Positions 10,078 through 22,814 of a stretch of DNA of 64,000 nucleotides are shown one piece after another. This DNA comes from Capsaspora owczarzaki ATCC 30864 (Eukaryota > Opisthokonta > Filasterea). Position 1 is the first letter of the stretch, and every line of letters begins with the position of its first letter. The notes beneath the pieces are model-generated. The model had not been told where the DNA came from. It saw only the letters and a program-made list of their open reading frames with translations, and did no database searches. A program made the position numbers and the translations under genes. The stretch is from assembly GCF_000151315.2 (NCBI RefSeq), contig NW_011887303.1:556719-620718 (forward strand), given 5' to 3'.

Positions 10078-11967
10078 ATGGCGAAAGATCGATTGGCCGA
10101 GTTGCGCGAGTTCGCAGTAAGACCAACGCTCAAGAACAATGCTGTGAACACGTCGGGGCGGTTGCGTTCTTTTTTTTGTTTTTTTTTTTTTTCAACTTGT
10201 CGGTTTTGTTGCACGGGGTTGTTGTCAGCTTTGCTTCGAGTTCAGTGTTGAACCTAGCGCAAGCGTTACACTACTTGATGTGCAGTTAGGGTGAATACAT
10301 GTGTGCCTCTGGCTCGCAGAAGCCGGAACCCCGAGTGGTGAGGGGGGTGTGCTGCGGGCGAACCTGTTGAGGTTGCTCACCTGGCTCCCGTCATTTTGAT
10401 TTTGGAGCAGAGTCACGCAGAGCAAAGTACCAACACCACTCCTGCCGGGCCAAATGCACCAGCACCGTCGCCGCCACTTGCATCTCAGCAGCCAATCCCA
10501 GCGACCGGAGTCACTGCCACGGCGCCAAATCCCAGTCAACCCCCAGCTCCGCCAACTGGTCGCGCCGCTCGTGTGCTAGCGCAAATCAAAAGCAAGCTTC
10601 TGCCGCAAAAGCCCGAGGATGCACCTCCTCCTATCTTGATGCAGAATCTACTGACCGACGAGGAGGAGATCATGAATGACTTTATGGCTCGGACCAATCT
10701 CGTGCGGGCCAGCATAGCCCGAATCGACGCCGCGGTTGATCGTCTACAGCAAGATCAAGACGCGTCCCTGGCGAGTGTCAATCATGAGATCACCCTGAGT
10801 ATGACTTTCGCCCCACCGTTGTGTTGGATGTCCTCTCTCTTTCTCAATGCTCGTTTTTCTTTTTGTTTTTCTTTCTGTGCAACGCGCTTGCATTTTGATT
10901 TGGCTCGGTCGACAGATCTTCGACAGAGCATCGACCGAACTACTAGCGCCATTCAGCTGCATTCTTCTGACACCAGGACACAGTTGAAAGGTAAAATGGG
11001 GAGCGAGGATAAGTTCGTTGGTCCGGTCAACTCCGACGGGCATCGTCTCACCATCCTACGGCTGCAATAGAATTGAGCACTTTCAAGTCCCATCCCAGTC
11101 TCAATGAAGCGCGCCGGAAGATTGTGAACAATCAGGTATTGTTCTCAAACAGCTCCGGATGCGCTTTTTTTTTTTGGTTGTTCGGTTGTTCGGTTGTTCG
11201 GTTGTTTGGTTGGTTTTTTACTTCTCTCCATTGCAACTCACACATTCACTGCCGGGATGTTTCAGCGCTCGTTGCTGCTGCAAAAGTTCATGGAGAGTCT
11301 CACCAGGTTCCAGGAATCGCAAGTGCGACACAAGAAAATGTATCGCGATCGCATCCAGCGACAAATGCTGATTGGTACACGTTGCACCTCTCTCGCTTTG
11401 AGAATTGTTCCTCCGTTGCCCAATTGGTCATGCCACTCACCATCTCGTTTGTATGACACTCAGTCAAACCTGATGCATCTCCCGAAGAAGTGGATGCCGT
11501 TGCGAACGATTTGAACGAACCGCCTGCGCTCTTCCAGCAACAGCTCACCGACGAGTTCAAAGACACGCGGGAGGCGCTTGTTGACATTCAAGACCGCCAT
11601 CGCGAAATCGAGCGTCTGGAGCGCAGTATGCTGGAACTCACGGGGCTTTTTGCCGATCTTGCAGTTCTGGTGGAAGAGCAAGGGCAGGCGTTGGACTCGA
11701 TCGAACTCAACATGGCACAAACCGAAGCGGCCGTGTCTCAAGCAACAACCGAGCTTCGAACGGCTCGGCGCATCCAACGCAAAATTCGCACCGTAAGTTC
11801 CGAGAAAGAGAGCGAAACAGGCTCCAATTGATTGCCTCGCTTGCTGACGCTCCAACTTGGCTTCTTCCCTCACGCGCAACACACACAGAAACAAATCATC
11901 ATTGGAATCATCATCCTGTGCATCATTGCCGCGATTGTGATTCCCATCGTGTTGACAGCGACTTGAG
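10078..11967 (+). CDS. Syntaxin-family Qa-SNARE
   Basis: Seven exons (10078-10116, 10411-10798, 10916-10990, 11071-11135, 11266-11374, 11464-11792, 11889-11967) keep frame throughout and give about 360 residues. A Pro/Ala-rich N-terminal stretch precedes helices resembling the syntaxin Habc bundle (VRASIARIDAAVDRLQQD). A SNARE motif (ALVDIQDRHREIERLERSML onward) has the zero-layer glutamine in LVEEQGQALD. The last exon is a single C-terminal membrane anchor (KQIIIGIIILCIIAAIVIPI). The layout is that of a plasma-membrane or endosomal syntaxin mediating vesicle fusion; which subtype I cannot tell. Overlapping AATAAA signals lie at 11993-12002, just after the stop. The second exon could instead start a few codons further downstream. 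Confidence 0.88.
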
Positions 11968-12192
11968 TTTGCTCAAAAGCACCGAATCAACAATAAATAA
12001 ACACTGAGTGGTTCATCCTTCTCATTTGACAATGAATACGACGCTGTCCTCTGCGAAGAAAGAATGTCGTCAAGAACTGTCAATCGATATCACCGAAGAT
12101 ACAACAACCACAACCGCAATCAACAAGCAGAGACGCAGCAACTAACACCCGCGATGTAACCGGCAAAAGCCAATCACAAAGCTGGGAAAGGT

Positions 12193-13400
12193 TTACGAAG
12201 CAGCTCGCATCTTGATAATCTTGTCGAGAAGCCCATTTACTTGGTTGTGGAGCACGGGTTGGCCACGCTTGGTGCGTTGTTTCATGAGCGACGTCGTTTC
12301 CCGTCGCTTGTGGCGCTGCTCTTTTATCCGTTGCTCCCGCTCTGCGCGCTCGCGCTGCCTTTCTGCGAATGCCGCCTCGCGTTCTAACTTGTCCTGCTCA
12401 AACTGTGCTCGTTCCTTGGCAAACCCGACCGGCTGCGAGGAGCAACAACGGCAGCATCAACAAAAAAAACAAAACAAAACGTTCGGAAGCGTGAGCGTGA
12501 ATGGCTTCTGCAAGTGCATCATCAACCGAAAAATAAAAATACGCGCAAACAGACAGACACAACCATACCACAGCTGCCCTGTCCGAGTGCCTCTGATGCT
12601 TGCCGCCAATGGTTGTTCGCGTATCATCGTCATCTTCGTTGTCATCATCTCGATCGTCGTCGACTTCTTGATTGTCGTTCTTCAAGGACCGTGATCCACG
12701 AGCACTGCCATCTAGATCTTCGTCCTCATCATCGTCGTCATTGAGGTCGCCGCCATGCACCGCTGCCAGTGCTGCACGCGCGCGTTCTCGCTCAGCGTTG
12801 ACCACAGCCTGCGCATCGCGCTCTGCGTATTTGTCCTGCCGCTGCTTGCGGTCGAGCTCGACGTCCTTCTCTGCCTCTCGCTCCTCACCACGCAGCGTCT
12901 GCGTTGTTGGGCGACCTTCCTTGCGCAACAGCTTCTTGTACGCAGTGACGGTGCGTTGCTCCATTGCCGAACGTCTTGCCGCGGCTGCACACACACACAC
13001 ACAACAGACATACACACACACTCGTGAGACACACACACACACACAATCAGAGCGACCGACACATCACTTTCAAGCAGTCCCAAGCAGTCCCAAGCAGCAA
13101 AGGGGCAGTCCACGGTCCACATGGAGATGCGAACGCAGTCCCGACTCTCATCTCTCATCGAGCCTCGTGCTGCTTACTCGCTGTCACAAACTGCTGCTGC
13201 GACTTGCCAACACCAGCGCCGCCACGACTGCCGCCACGTCCGAACATTGGCTGGGGACGACCGCCGCCTCCGCCGCGAGAAGCACCGCCGCGAAAGCCAC
13301 CGCCACCACGCCCGGCACCACGACTGCCGCCTCGACCACCGCCTCGACTAAAGCTGCCGCCTCGTCCACGACCACCACCACGTCCGTCTGGTCGGCCCAT
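12193..13400 (-). CDS. Fyv7/CCDC59-like rRNA-processing protein with an RGG-rich N-terminus
   Basis: Three exons (13178-13400, 12569-12984, 12193-12432) join in frame into about 292 residues. The first exon is a run of Arg-Gly/Gly-Gly repeats, as in nucleolar RNA-binding proteins. The middle is a basic helical region followed by an acidic DDDDEDED stretch. The last exon is a charged coiled coil ending in QRTKRGQPVLHNQVNGLLDK, which resembles the C-terminal signature of the Fyv7/TAP26 (CCDC59) family involved in small-subunit rRNA processing. The family link rests on that short block, so it is tentative; the RGG region is not a usual part of that family. Confidence 0.6.
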
Positions 13401-13966
13401 GTTGGGTTAGTATTAAAAACAAAAAAAAAAAAAAAAAAACCCCGCAAGTCAAGAACGATGAAAAGGACGACTGAAGATTGTTGGACGGCTGATTGTGTGC
13501 GCTTCGCTTGGATTCTCTGATTCATTGAGCGCATGATTCAAAATGCGGTGAATAGTTGGAATTGCATGTGCAGAGACTTCCTATTCAGCAGGAGACGATC
13601 ACGGGGAAGCGAGGAGAGGGCAAGGGGCCGAAGGCTGAGAATGGCCAATCTCAGTTGGAGATTTGTGTAGTTTTGAGCTCTACCATGTATGGATCTGCCG
13701 TAAGAGCACGACTAGACCCTGCGTTATGGCTGTTTCGAGACCAGCATCGGACTGCAGGCTGCACGGTTTCGGCTCACTCGTCGTGACTCTCGTTTCATTG
13801 CCTTTTGGATTATCTTTCTCTTCCTCTTTTTCTTTTTGACTCTTCGAACTCGGAAAGCAATCCTGGTTTTTGTTTGTCTTTTTGTTTGTCTTTTTGTTTG
13901 TCTTTTTGTTTGTTTGTTTCTCGTCCTTGAAAATTCTCGTCAAATTGGAGATCTTGAAATTTCCAA

Positions 13967-14000
<34 letters not shown>

Positions 14001-14035
14001 CTTCCATTACGCTTTCGATCTCTTCTTCTTCTTCT

Positions 14036-14082
<47 letters not shown>

Positions 14083-14110
14083 TTCTTCTTCTTCTTCTTC
14101 TTCTTCTACG
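13401..14110. promoter_or_regulatory. Divergent upstream region of the Fyv7-like gene and TRAPPC11
   Basis: A 710-bp gap between head-to-head genes. It holds A-runs near 13420-13439, tandem TTTGTCTT-type units at about 13867-13920, a T-run of about 30 bases at 13971-14000, and a CTT/TTC microsatellite at 14021-14107 that ends three bases before the TRAPPC11 ATG. The open frames here are products of these repeats (poly-Phe/Leu) and are not genes. Confidence 0.5.
14021..14107 (+). repeat. (TTC)n microsatellite abutting a start codon
   Basis: About 29 near-perfect TTC units with one CCT interruption, ending immediately 5' of the ATG at 14111. If transcribed it makes a purely polypyrimidine 5' leader for the TRAPPC11 message. 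Confidence 0.9.
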
Positions 14111-17100
14111 ATGAGAGGCGCAGGTCCAACCTCGGTCGCTGCCGTGGCCGCCTCGTCACAAGCTCAAGCTCAAGCTGCATCGTCGCCGCCCCGCCAACCA
14201 GCTCCTGCTGCTGCTGCTGCCACTGCGCCAACGACCCCAGCCACAACTGCTCCTAGCACTGCTGGCGCCACTACTACTACTGCTGCTGCTGCGCCGGCCG
14301 CGTCCGTCACGCTGTCCGTGTCGATCGCTGCGACGGCGGCTGCGGCGGCTGCGTTGCCGAGCCCGCTCGAGTCCCTGCTGCCGCCCGAGATTGTCGCCCG
14401 CCCGGTGCCGCTGGTCGCGCTGGTCGGCGTGGAGGCAGTCGAAGGCCCCTTCCCGCGCGTGTCGCTGCAGGAAGCCATCCACTCGGAGCGGCTGGTCGAG
14501 CAAATCCCAGTCACCTACCGCCCAGTGTCCAAGGACGTCCTGCTCCTTCTGCCGCAGCGCAAGGAGCGCAGGGATGTCGAGTCGTACTCGCCGCCGGGCA
14601 TTCTCAAGGGCAGCTGGATCCACAAGCACCGCCAGGTTATTCCGGCCGTCGCGGCTTACTTTGTCGAGCTCGAGTGGGACGATCCGCAGTGGGCCGCCTG
14701 CGAGCAAGAATGCGCCGCCGTCTTTGACAAGCTTCGGTATGCCAACTTGGTGCTGAGATTTGGTTTGTCGGGGAGAAAGAGAGGTCGATATTCAACTTCC
14801 CCATTTGACCTGATGTTTCGTTTCCTTTTTTTTTTTTCTGGTTCCCCTTTTTCCGCAGACAAAGCACCGCTGGTCGAGCTACACGACACGTCCTCGTCCT
14901 CGTACAGCGAAAGCACGATCGACCCATGCCACCTCTGTTCGTGGACGAGCGCAGCAACAGCATGCGTCGCGCTTGCCAGATTCCGCTCGTGCTCTCCCTC
15001 TCGTTCGCCAAGCCTGACTTGCCCGCCATCAAGCAAAACGTCGCCAAGCTCGAGAAGGCCCTGATTGACATGGCGTATGCTTACTACCGCGACGAAGCCA
15101 AACGCCTCAAGCAGCGCAAGGAGCGGCTCAACAAGTCCTTGCAGCAAGGCATGCTTGCGCGTCTCTTTTTCAAGCTGGCCTACTTTGCAGAAATGCGCTC
15201 GGATGGCAAGGCTGCAATCAAGTACTATGGCTCCTCGTATGCCTACCTCAAGGAACTCGCAGAGCGAGACAAGAATGGCATGGCAGCAGCCATGCGCGCT
15301 TCGATTGTTGGCACAGACGCTTTGCCGGCAGGACGCGTCAGTCTGGATCTCTCTGGCTCCACCATCAGTACGGGCAGCGCTGGGGGAAGCAACAATAACA
15401 GCACTAGCTTTAGTCAGCCGCCAGCGGCAGGACCAGCAGCACCCGGCATTCCTCATCCGCTGCATCCGCTGGCCGGCTCGCCGCTCGCGCAGCGCTTGGA
15501 CAATCCCTCGCCGGCGACTCCGCCTGTTGGTTTCAACTCTAGCGTTGGAGCCGTCGTGCCAGGTCTGTCTACCGTGCCAAGTGTGACGGCTCAAGCTCAG
15601 CAGCACCAACCTAACGCGGCCCCTTTCATGTACAATGTATCGGCTGGATCAGCCGGTGGTCCCATTCTGATCAACACGGGTCTCGCTCCGCCAAGTGCGT
15701 CCAGCAACCTGGGTATTGCACCGATCGCTTCCCTAACGACCAACCCGGCTTTGTTGAATCCAAACTTTGGCCGCTTCCCGTTGGCAGAGGTCAAGGCTGT
15801 GGCCGGCTTGATCAACTACAAGTTGTGCAGGCTGCATTTCATGTTTAACTTTGCTGATGCGCTGGACCAGTTCCGCAAGCATGTTGCAAACTATCGCGGC
15901 ATTGTCGGGCGTCCCGAACTCGCGTTTGAGCACAGTGCATGGCTGGGTCGTCAGTACCGTGTGTTTGCCGAGCTGTTTGAGAACGCCTTGGCCTACAACT
16001 TGGTCCCGACAACCCAATCGCAGCACCCTGGTTTCTACTACCGCCAGGCGGCAGTCCACGCCATGGACGAGAAGGCACACGCCGCTGTGCAATGCGCTTC
16101 GGTCAAGCCGCTCTTTGATCAGCTTCGCGCATCTGCCCCTGCTGCTTCCTCGACCGCCTCGTCCGCTGATCCGCGAGGACGCGCTGGCTCCTTGGTGAAT
16201 GCCCTTCCTTCGCGAGAAGAGTTTTCCATCGTCGAATATTATGGCCACCTGCCCAAGGTGACGAACACGAGCACTTTGTGCAAGACCGAAGAGGACTCGA
16301 CCGTTCTCAAGGCCATTCTGGCCTCGAGCGACGAAGACCGCCGCAAGCTGGCCGAGCTGCTTGTGGATCACTCTGGCCTCATCATCACCCTGCTGTCGAT
16401 GGCTCGTGAGCATTTCAAAAAGATGCGCTCGGCTCGCATGACCCTCCATATGGCCGTGCACATTGCCCAAGAGTACTGCCAAGCTGGAGAACACGAGCGT
16501 GCTCTCAAGTTGTTTGAGCGAATCGCTGTAGATTACCGCAAGGAGCGGTGGTGGCCAGTTCTCGAGTCGGTGCTCACAGCGTCCCTTGCGTGCGCCTATC
16601 TCATTGGCAGCGTGCAAGATTTTGTCGTTCTCTCGCTCGAGCTGATTGCCAGTCTGACAAAACATGCGCCGCAGCGCTCGATTCGTGCTCAGGAGAGTCT
16701 CATGCGCGTGCTGTCCAACCAGGTGCCATTCCCGCCAGAGCCTTCCGAGCTGGTGCTCATGCCTCTCGCCCTGAACGACACGCCTCCGAGCCTGCCTGCT
16801 GCTGCGGGCTCTGTCCAACCTCCGTTCCGAGGCTCCTTGGCATCGCCGCAAGCTCTCGCAGCTGCCGGAGAGAAGTGGACTGCGCTGCTCAACAAGCCAG
16901 AGCACGTTGACATGGGTCTTGCAGGCGTGATTCCATTTATCGAGTGCAAGGTGATTTTTGCCGCGCCGACCAGCCCCAGCGACGCGCCCGTAGTCATGCA
17001 CCTGGCCGTCGTTTCTCGATGCCCACTGGCTGTCGAAGGCTCTCGCCTCAATCTCAAGTTCAATGTTCCAGGCTACGCCGTCTCCATTGTGAACGAGACA

Positions 17101-19373
17101 GATCGCGCTCAAGCCAGTGCCGTTCGCGATGCAGCTCGAACCAAGTCCCGCAGCGCCTCGATTGCTAGTGAAGGCGCGCGTCGCCGGCACGAAACGCAAG
17201 TGTTTGATCTTGCGGTGCCGTTCGTCGATCAGGACACTTCCATTCCCACCACCATTGCTGCCGACTTGACCTTCAGTCCCGATCAACCCAAGCTTTTCCG
17301 CTTGCAATTCCTTCCCCTCGACAACTCCGACCGTACTCTTGAGGTATGTCGCATTCATGTTCTGAGTTTTTTTTTTGTTTGTTTTTGGGTTTTTGTGCTG
17401 TAGCTTGGGCGATGCCACCGCTCATTTTGATGGTTTTTTTCATATTTTTTGGACGCGCTTCTTCTCATCTAGTGCATCGAGGCCAGCATTGTGATTGGCT
17501 CGGCCCAACGGAGTGTGACCCTGCGCTTCAACATCCTCGAGCGCATCCAGCGCGCTCTTCAGGCCGCACCAACGCACTGGACCACGGCCGAGTTGGAACG
17601 TACTCCCTGGCCCGAGCTTGTAGAGCGGCCATCCACGAAAATCGCAACGCGCGAGTCGCAGATGGACATATCCATCACGCATACGCCTCCGGCGTTGGTC
17701 AACGAATTCTACCCAGTCAAGCTTGTGTTTACCAGTCGCGAAAAGCTCCCAATTTACAACGTGTCGGTCCATCTTGAATTTTTGCAACATCGCGATGCAA
17801 CGCAAGGCTGGACATCAGGTATGCAGCTGATGCGATTTGGGGTTGGATACAGATTTCGGGTTGCCCTTTCTCACTTATCTCTTCGCCCCTTTGCTTTGTC
17901 ATGCTTTTCTTTTTTTGGCACACCGTGCATGCCCAACACAGATGGCTCCATTTGCTTGACCCCAGAGCTTGCCAAAGGCGAGTCGTACCGCACTCGGACT
18001 ATTGCCCTGGAAAAGATGGAGCCTGAGGCTAGTCAAGAACAGCTAGTGTACTTGTTCAGTCCGAAGGATATTGGCGAGCAAATCCTGACTGTGAAGGTGC
18101 GTTCAGTTGAAGTAGAGTTGCGCCCTGTCCTTTTTTTTTTTCTTTTCTTCTTCGCCTTTTCCCAAATGCTTTGGCTGATTTTCGTTTTGGTGCCCGGAAC
18201 GCAGATGAGCTACAGCGTGGACGCTGTTGCAGATGGCAAGCGCATGTTTGCATGCACTTGCCAGAAGGAGCACTTGCTGCGAGTTCCGTTTGTGCTCCCT
18301 TTCACGCTGCTCGTCAAGCTCGCCACCGCCAAGTTTGAGCCGATTGACGTCAAGCTTGACTCGGTGTCTCCCCGCGACGCACTCTTGCTCACGACCGAAA
18401 CCCAGTCCGTGACACCTTGGCCCATCTCGATTGTCAAGACCGAGCTCATTGTGGTATGTTGAGGGGTCGATGCAAACAAGCAGATGGTTTTTTTTTTGCG
18501 GGAGTCGACCGTGCAAGAAAATGCCGAGCATTCATGCCCTCTTCATCTCTTTGCCGATTTGACAGGATACAAAGGCGTTGCGTTTGGAGGGCGCGCTTCC
18601 TCGCAACGAGCCCACTTCCCTCAATCAAGGCGACACAATGTCCGAATCCTTTGCCCTTCGAGTCGGCAATCCCAGCGTTGCGTCTATTTCTTTGGGCTAC
18701 TACAAGATTCATTGGCTCCGGTGAGTGTCGTTGCGTTTGTTGCTTCTGGTTGTCTTCCCCCCACAACCAAGTGGCTTTGACGGTCTTGGACCTTGCTATT
18801 CACTGTCGTCATCCCAATTTTCTCTAGACGTGATCGGAATCCAATGCTTGCCGATCAAGGCGGAGTGCAATCAGACCCATCACCTTCGGTCACTGCTATT
18901 GCTCTGCCTCCGGTCAATGTTGCCTACAAGGCCATCTCGATTGTTCCTCGTGAGTAGCAGCCTTGTTTGCATTCCTCGCCGACGTTCAACGCACTCACAT
19001 GTTTCTTGTCGTCTTGTCCAAATCCCGGGGTACAGAAATTCCCGCAAGCGGCCACCTTAACTCGCCTCTCGAGGTCTCATATGCTATTGTCAATCACACT
19101 CCCCTCACCCAAGAAATTGAGCTGGTGATGGAGTCGAATGAGTCCTTCATGTTCTCTGGCCTGAAGGCAACGCACTTCCGCGTTCTGCCGTCTGCATCCA
19201 CTTCGGTGACGTACAACTTGTACCCTTTGCAGCCTGGCCGGCTCCCATTGCCTCATCTTTCCGTCAAGTCTGTCCGTCAAGACGCCGAGTTGACCTTCCG
19301 AGCCATGCCTGAGCATGTGTTCATCTTGCCTCCTCGTCCTACCAATGCTCCAGCAGCGGATTTGGCGCGATGA
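14111..19373 (+). CDS. TRAPPC11: TRAPP complex subunit 11 (foie gras homologue)
   Basis: Eight exons (14111-14736, 14859-17343, 17473-17818, 17942-18096, 18205-18453, 18566-18720, 18828-18949, 19036-19373) stay in frame and give about 1,491 residues, versus about 1,130 in human. After an Ala/Thr-rich leader come PLVALVGVEAVEG and a conserved region with SYSPPGILKGSWIHKHR, then the foie-gras helical repeat region including LINYKLCRLHFMFNFADALD and EHSAWLGRQYRVFAELFENA, and a C-terminal beta-rich gryzun-like part. TRAPPC11 belongs to the TRAPP III tether acting in ER-to-Golgi traffic and autophagy. The extra length is mostly a Ser/Gly/Pro-rich insertion in exon 2 (about 15345-15770). Its stop lies 86 bp from the convergent MTHFR stop. 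Confidence 0.9.
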
Positions 19374-19459
19374 GATGCATTTCATGGAGATGAATGGATT
19401 TGAATAGAATTGTTTAAAACTGTTGATTCCTCTGGCATTTCGGGTGTCATTGATTTCAT

Positions 19460-22362
19460 TCATGCCATCACCACCTGATCGAGAGCATCAAACAACGTGC
19501 TGGCCACAAAGTTATTGTCGACAACCGTCACAAGCCAGTAAGAGTGGGCGATCGTCGAGAGCAGTGCACGTTCCGTGCTACTCGCCGGGTACAACCGAGC
19601 CCAGTGCCGTTGCCAAAGCGTAAACGCTTCAGTGCTCCACACGCGGAAGCTCACAGGATCCATGATGGTGGGTTGCACAATCTCGCGGTTGGGAAACACA
19701 CCCCAGGTCAGTGCTGTGGTGTGGTTTGTAGCGCCGACACGTTCGGTACCCTGCGACGAGTTCGAGTTCGGGTTGACAGATGTGTGAGTGAGGCATGCGA
19801 GCTGCTTGCTGCTTGCTGATAACAATCACACACTTACATCTGCCCGAATGGCATGCAGGGTCAGGTGGCGGTGCGCGCTGAGCACGCGTTCTAACTTGTC
19901 CAGCCGCTGAGAATCGCAAAAGAATTCGACGTAGGCCTTTTGATAGACCAGACCGTCTGCAGGACCCCAACCAAACACGGAATCTGTCGACGGCACTCCG
20001 TTAACGGCTGGCTGGCTATTGATGGTGAGGATGCCATGGCGGTTGAGGTTGGCGAGACGCTGGGAGATGCTCGATGTTTCTGCAATGCAACCTGCCGTTA
20101 TCCCAAAATCCGAGAAGAACACCATCTCACGCGCCAAAAGCAAAAAGCAAAGAGTCATACCGGAATCGAGAGGGTTGCTACACCATGGGATCATGGGAAT
20201 ATCACCTTGAACATACTTGGCGAAAACCTCAAACACATCTTGCTCTGTCTTGAGTCTACCTGCATGCTGCAGGAAGCCCTGTGCCAATCAACGACAGATG
20301 GTTATGTCAGTGTCAAGCTCCTTTTGGATGATGGCATGCCGAGGACTCACAGTTGGTGGGTGAACAGCAGCCAAATGAAAGTCGGACAAGTCACCGAACG
20401 CAGGCGATTGGTGATCACCCCATCTATGACAAATCCAAGACACCGTAAGACTTTTTTTTCTTCAATTCCAATAGCGGGTTGAATCGAACGTCAATATGCA
20501 CACACCTTCCATTCGGGAATTCACTCCAATCGCTGGTGCGAACCATGTAGCTCGTTGGACGATGCTTCCTGAGTTGTGCAAACGCGAAAGTGAGCAGGTG
20601 CCATTCACAGCCATCTACAAAACAACCTCGCAAGCAACTTGCCAGTAAATCGGACGCACTTCACCAGCGAGTTCCTAGCAAACGAAAACAGACACGGATT
20701 TTTTTTTTCGTTGAGCACCCATTCTCTCACATCTATCGGCGTGAAAGCAATCCCGGCTCAAAGATGAGCATACCTGTTGCTCGCTCGATCGAATTTTCAC
20801 ACTCGCCGGGTCAAGGAGTCCAGCGGTCTCCGCAAGCCCAACGACAGGCTCTTCCAAATTCATTGTATAAAAGTGCACTCCGAAAACGCCAGCGTTTTGG
20901 AACTGTTGGATTAGTTGCAGCACAAAACTCGAGCCAATATCTCGAACGGCCGCATCGTCGTGCTACCAGACCCAGACGAAGCCAATGTTCAGAGGACTTT
21001 CACAAACAAACACAAAACAAAAGCCAAACAAAAACACAACCAAAAGCCAAACCAAAACCAAAAAGTTACCTTGACGGCTCGAAGTGCGTCCAGCAAGTCA
21101 TCTGGGACCATGACCTTGGTCAAGGAAATGATGCGGATAAATTGCTGGTAGTTGGTAATCGGCATAATTCCTGGAATAATTGGACAAGTGATGCCTGGGC
21201 AAACCGCCGGTTCAAAGAAGACGAGTGTGTGAGCCACCGCGGCTACTTGCAGCCAAATTCCGATGGCGTCACGACTTACCAATTCCGCGACAGTCTTGCA
21301 AGAACTGCAAGAAGACTTCAGCATTGTAGACCATTTGAGTGATGATAAAATCTGCTCCTGCATCAACCTTTTCCTTCAGGTGCTTGAGATTGACTGCGTA
21401 TCCAATTCCTCCGTGGCCTTCCGGATACCCTGCGAAACAACCAGCGAGATGGTCCATGCAGTGAGTAAGCAACGGGGTTCTAGCGCCCTTGCATCACATC
21501 GGAACAAGCCTCGAAGTAAACAAACCTGCAACCGCCACGGTAAACTTGTTGGTGAATTCGCTGCGGATGAGGCGAACGAGGTCGATGGCGTACTTGAACG
21601 GGGCGTTGTTTTGCTCTTCAAAGTCGTCCAGATCATCTGCATACCCCCCTCAGGGTAGAAGCGATCAGCGAAGGCTGGCCTTTTGAGAGAATTTGACACA
21701 CAACCTATTTCCACCTTACCGCCTCGCAAGGCCAAAATGCACTGGACACCGGCCGCAGCAGCTGTAGCCAGATGGCTCACAAGAGTGGCTTTCGAAGCGC
21801 CGGCGCACGTCATGTGCAGCATGACTCGATCTGGGCCCAGCAGCTGTCGTGCGGCCTTGGCGATCGCGAGCGAAACGGCGCTTGTTTCGCCTCCAGATCG
21901 CCATGTCACGTCGACAAACAGTGGTCCTAAGCGTGCAAACACGTTCCACAGTGAGTACAATGATATCAACAATCAACGAGTCCATCGCCGTCGTGGAGAT
22001 GACATCACGTCGAATTTTGGGATTGAATCACGACCGTTACAATCGGTCTCACCTGCAGCGACCATACGCTCCATGCGCTCCATGAGATTAGCGACGCCTG
22101 CGACCATGCCGTATCAAACCAAATTGAGCCATGAATGCGAGCACAACGTGAGATTCCGTGTGCGCGCGGACATGTCAAACTCCAGACAATCCAAACACAC
22201 CTGCGTCGGTCTTTGGAGGGAAGAACTCGAACGAGCAGAAGCCGCGACGGGGCTGCGACGAGATCAAAAAGCAGCATTCACATCAGCGAACGTGGCACTC
22301 GACGACGACGACGGCGGCGGGTTGCGGGCAGCGGATTCAGCGGCTTGAACGAGATTGAGCAT
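19460..22362 (-). CDS. MTHFR: Methylenetetrahydrofolate reductase
   Basis: Fourteen exons read in frame to about 592 residues: 22282-22362, 22201-22252, 22053-22097, 21720-21926, 21526-21636, 21280-21429, 21070-21194, 20774-20962, 20639-20674, 20506-20564, 20351-20423, 20161-20278, 19838-20079, 19460-19750. The catalytic half shows SFEFFPPKT, VDVTW, HMTCAG, ALRG followed by Asp, GYPEGH, DFIITQMVY, CPIIPGIMPI and HFYTMN. The regulatory half shows RTSDWSEFPNGRWGD, SPAFGDL, LNRHGILTINSQPAVNG, GWGP, TWGVFPNREIVQPT and DPVSFRVW. The enzyme reduces 5,10-methylene- to 5-methyl-tetrahydrofolate with FAD and NAD(P)H. The regulatory half marks it as the eukaryotic form, which is S-adenosylmethionine-inhibited in animals. 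The donor of the 36-nt exon (GTTGCT) is weak. A longer first exon is possible. Confidence 0.95.
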
Positions 22363-22814
22363 TGAGAGAAACCGCCAATCCGAAAGTCAAAAAAACAAAA
22401 AAGACTGCTGCAATGGGGTGGGTGTGATTCTGATTGGATCCGTGCATCAGTACTTGTCATGGAACGTCAAGAACAAAAAAAAAACTGCGACATGAAACGG
22501 GATGGCGGTGGATGAAGGCTGGGCTGGATTTGTGATTGTGAATGTTGGAGAAAAGACGGTGATGAGCCTCAAAGAAACCAAGACAAAGATATACACTGTC
22601 ACATGATAATCACACAACTCTTCGTTGACAACGCCACAACACGTTCGCAATCGAACAAAAACGCACAGCTCGAGTGCTCCCCAAAAAACACAAAAACACA
22701 CCAACACACGCACTGAAATCAAACCAAACAGGCTAGCATGATACGTCACTCAAAGTAGAAACCAGGCAACAGATAATGTACAATCAGACAAAGGGGACCA
22801 ACGACAAGGTCGGG
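22363..22814. other. Intergenic region, MTHFR 5' side to MFS 3' end
   Basis: About 450 bp without a supported gene. It would contain the MTHFR promoter and the MFS transporter 3' UTR. Only short, unconserved open frames are seen. Confidence 0.5.

Noticed and set aside
13836-14256. Open frames of poly-Phe and poly-Leu
   Set aside because: They are produced only by the T-run and the CTT microsatellite upstream of TRAPPC11.
15733-17418. Long minus-strand open frame opposite TRAPPC11
   Set aside because: It is an antisense shadow in GC-rich coding DNA; the plus strand encodes conserved TRAPPC11 blocks throughout.
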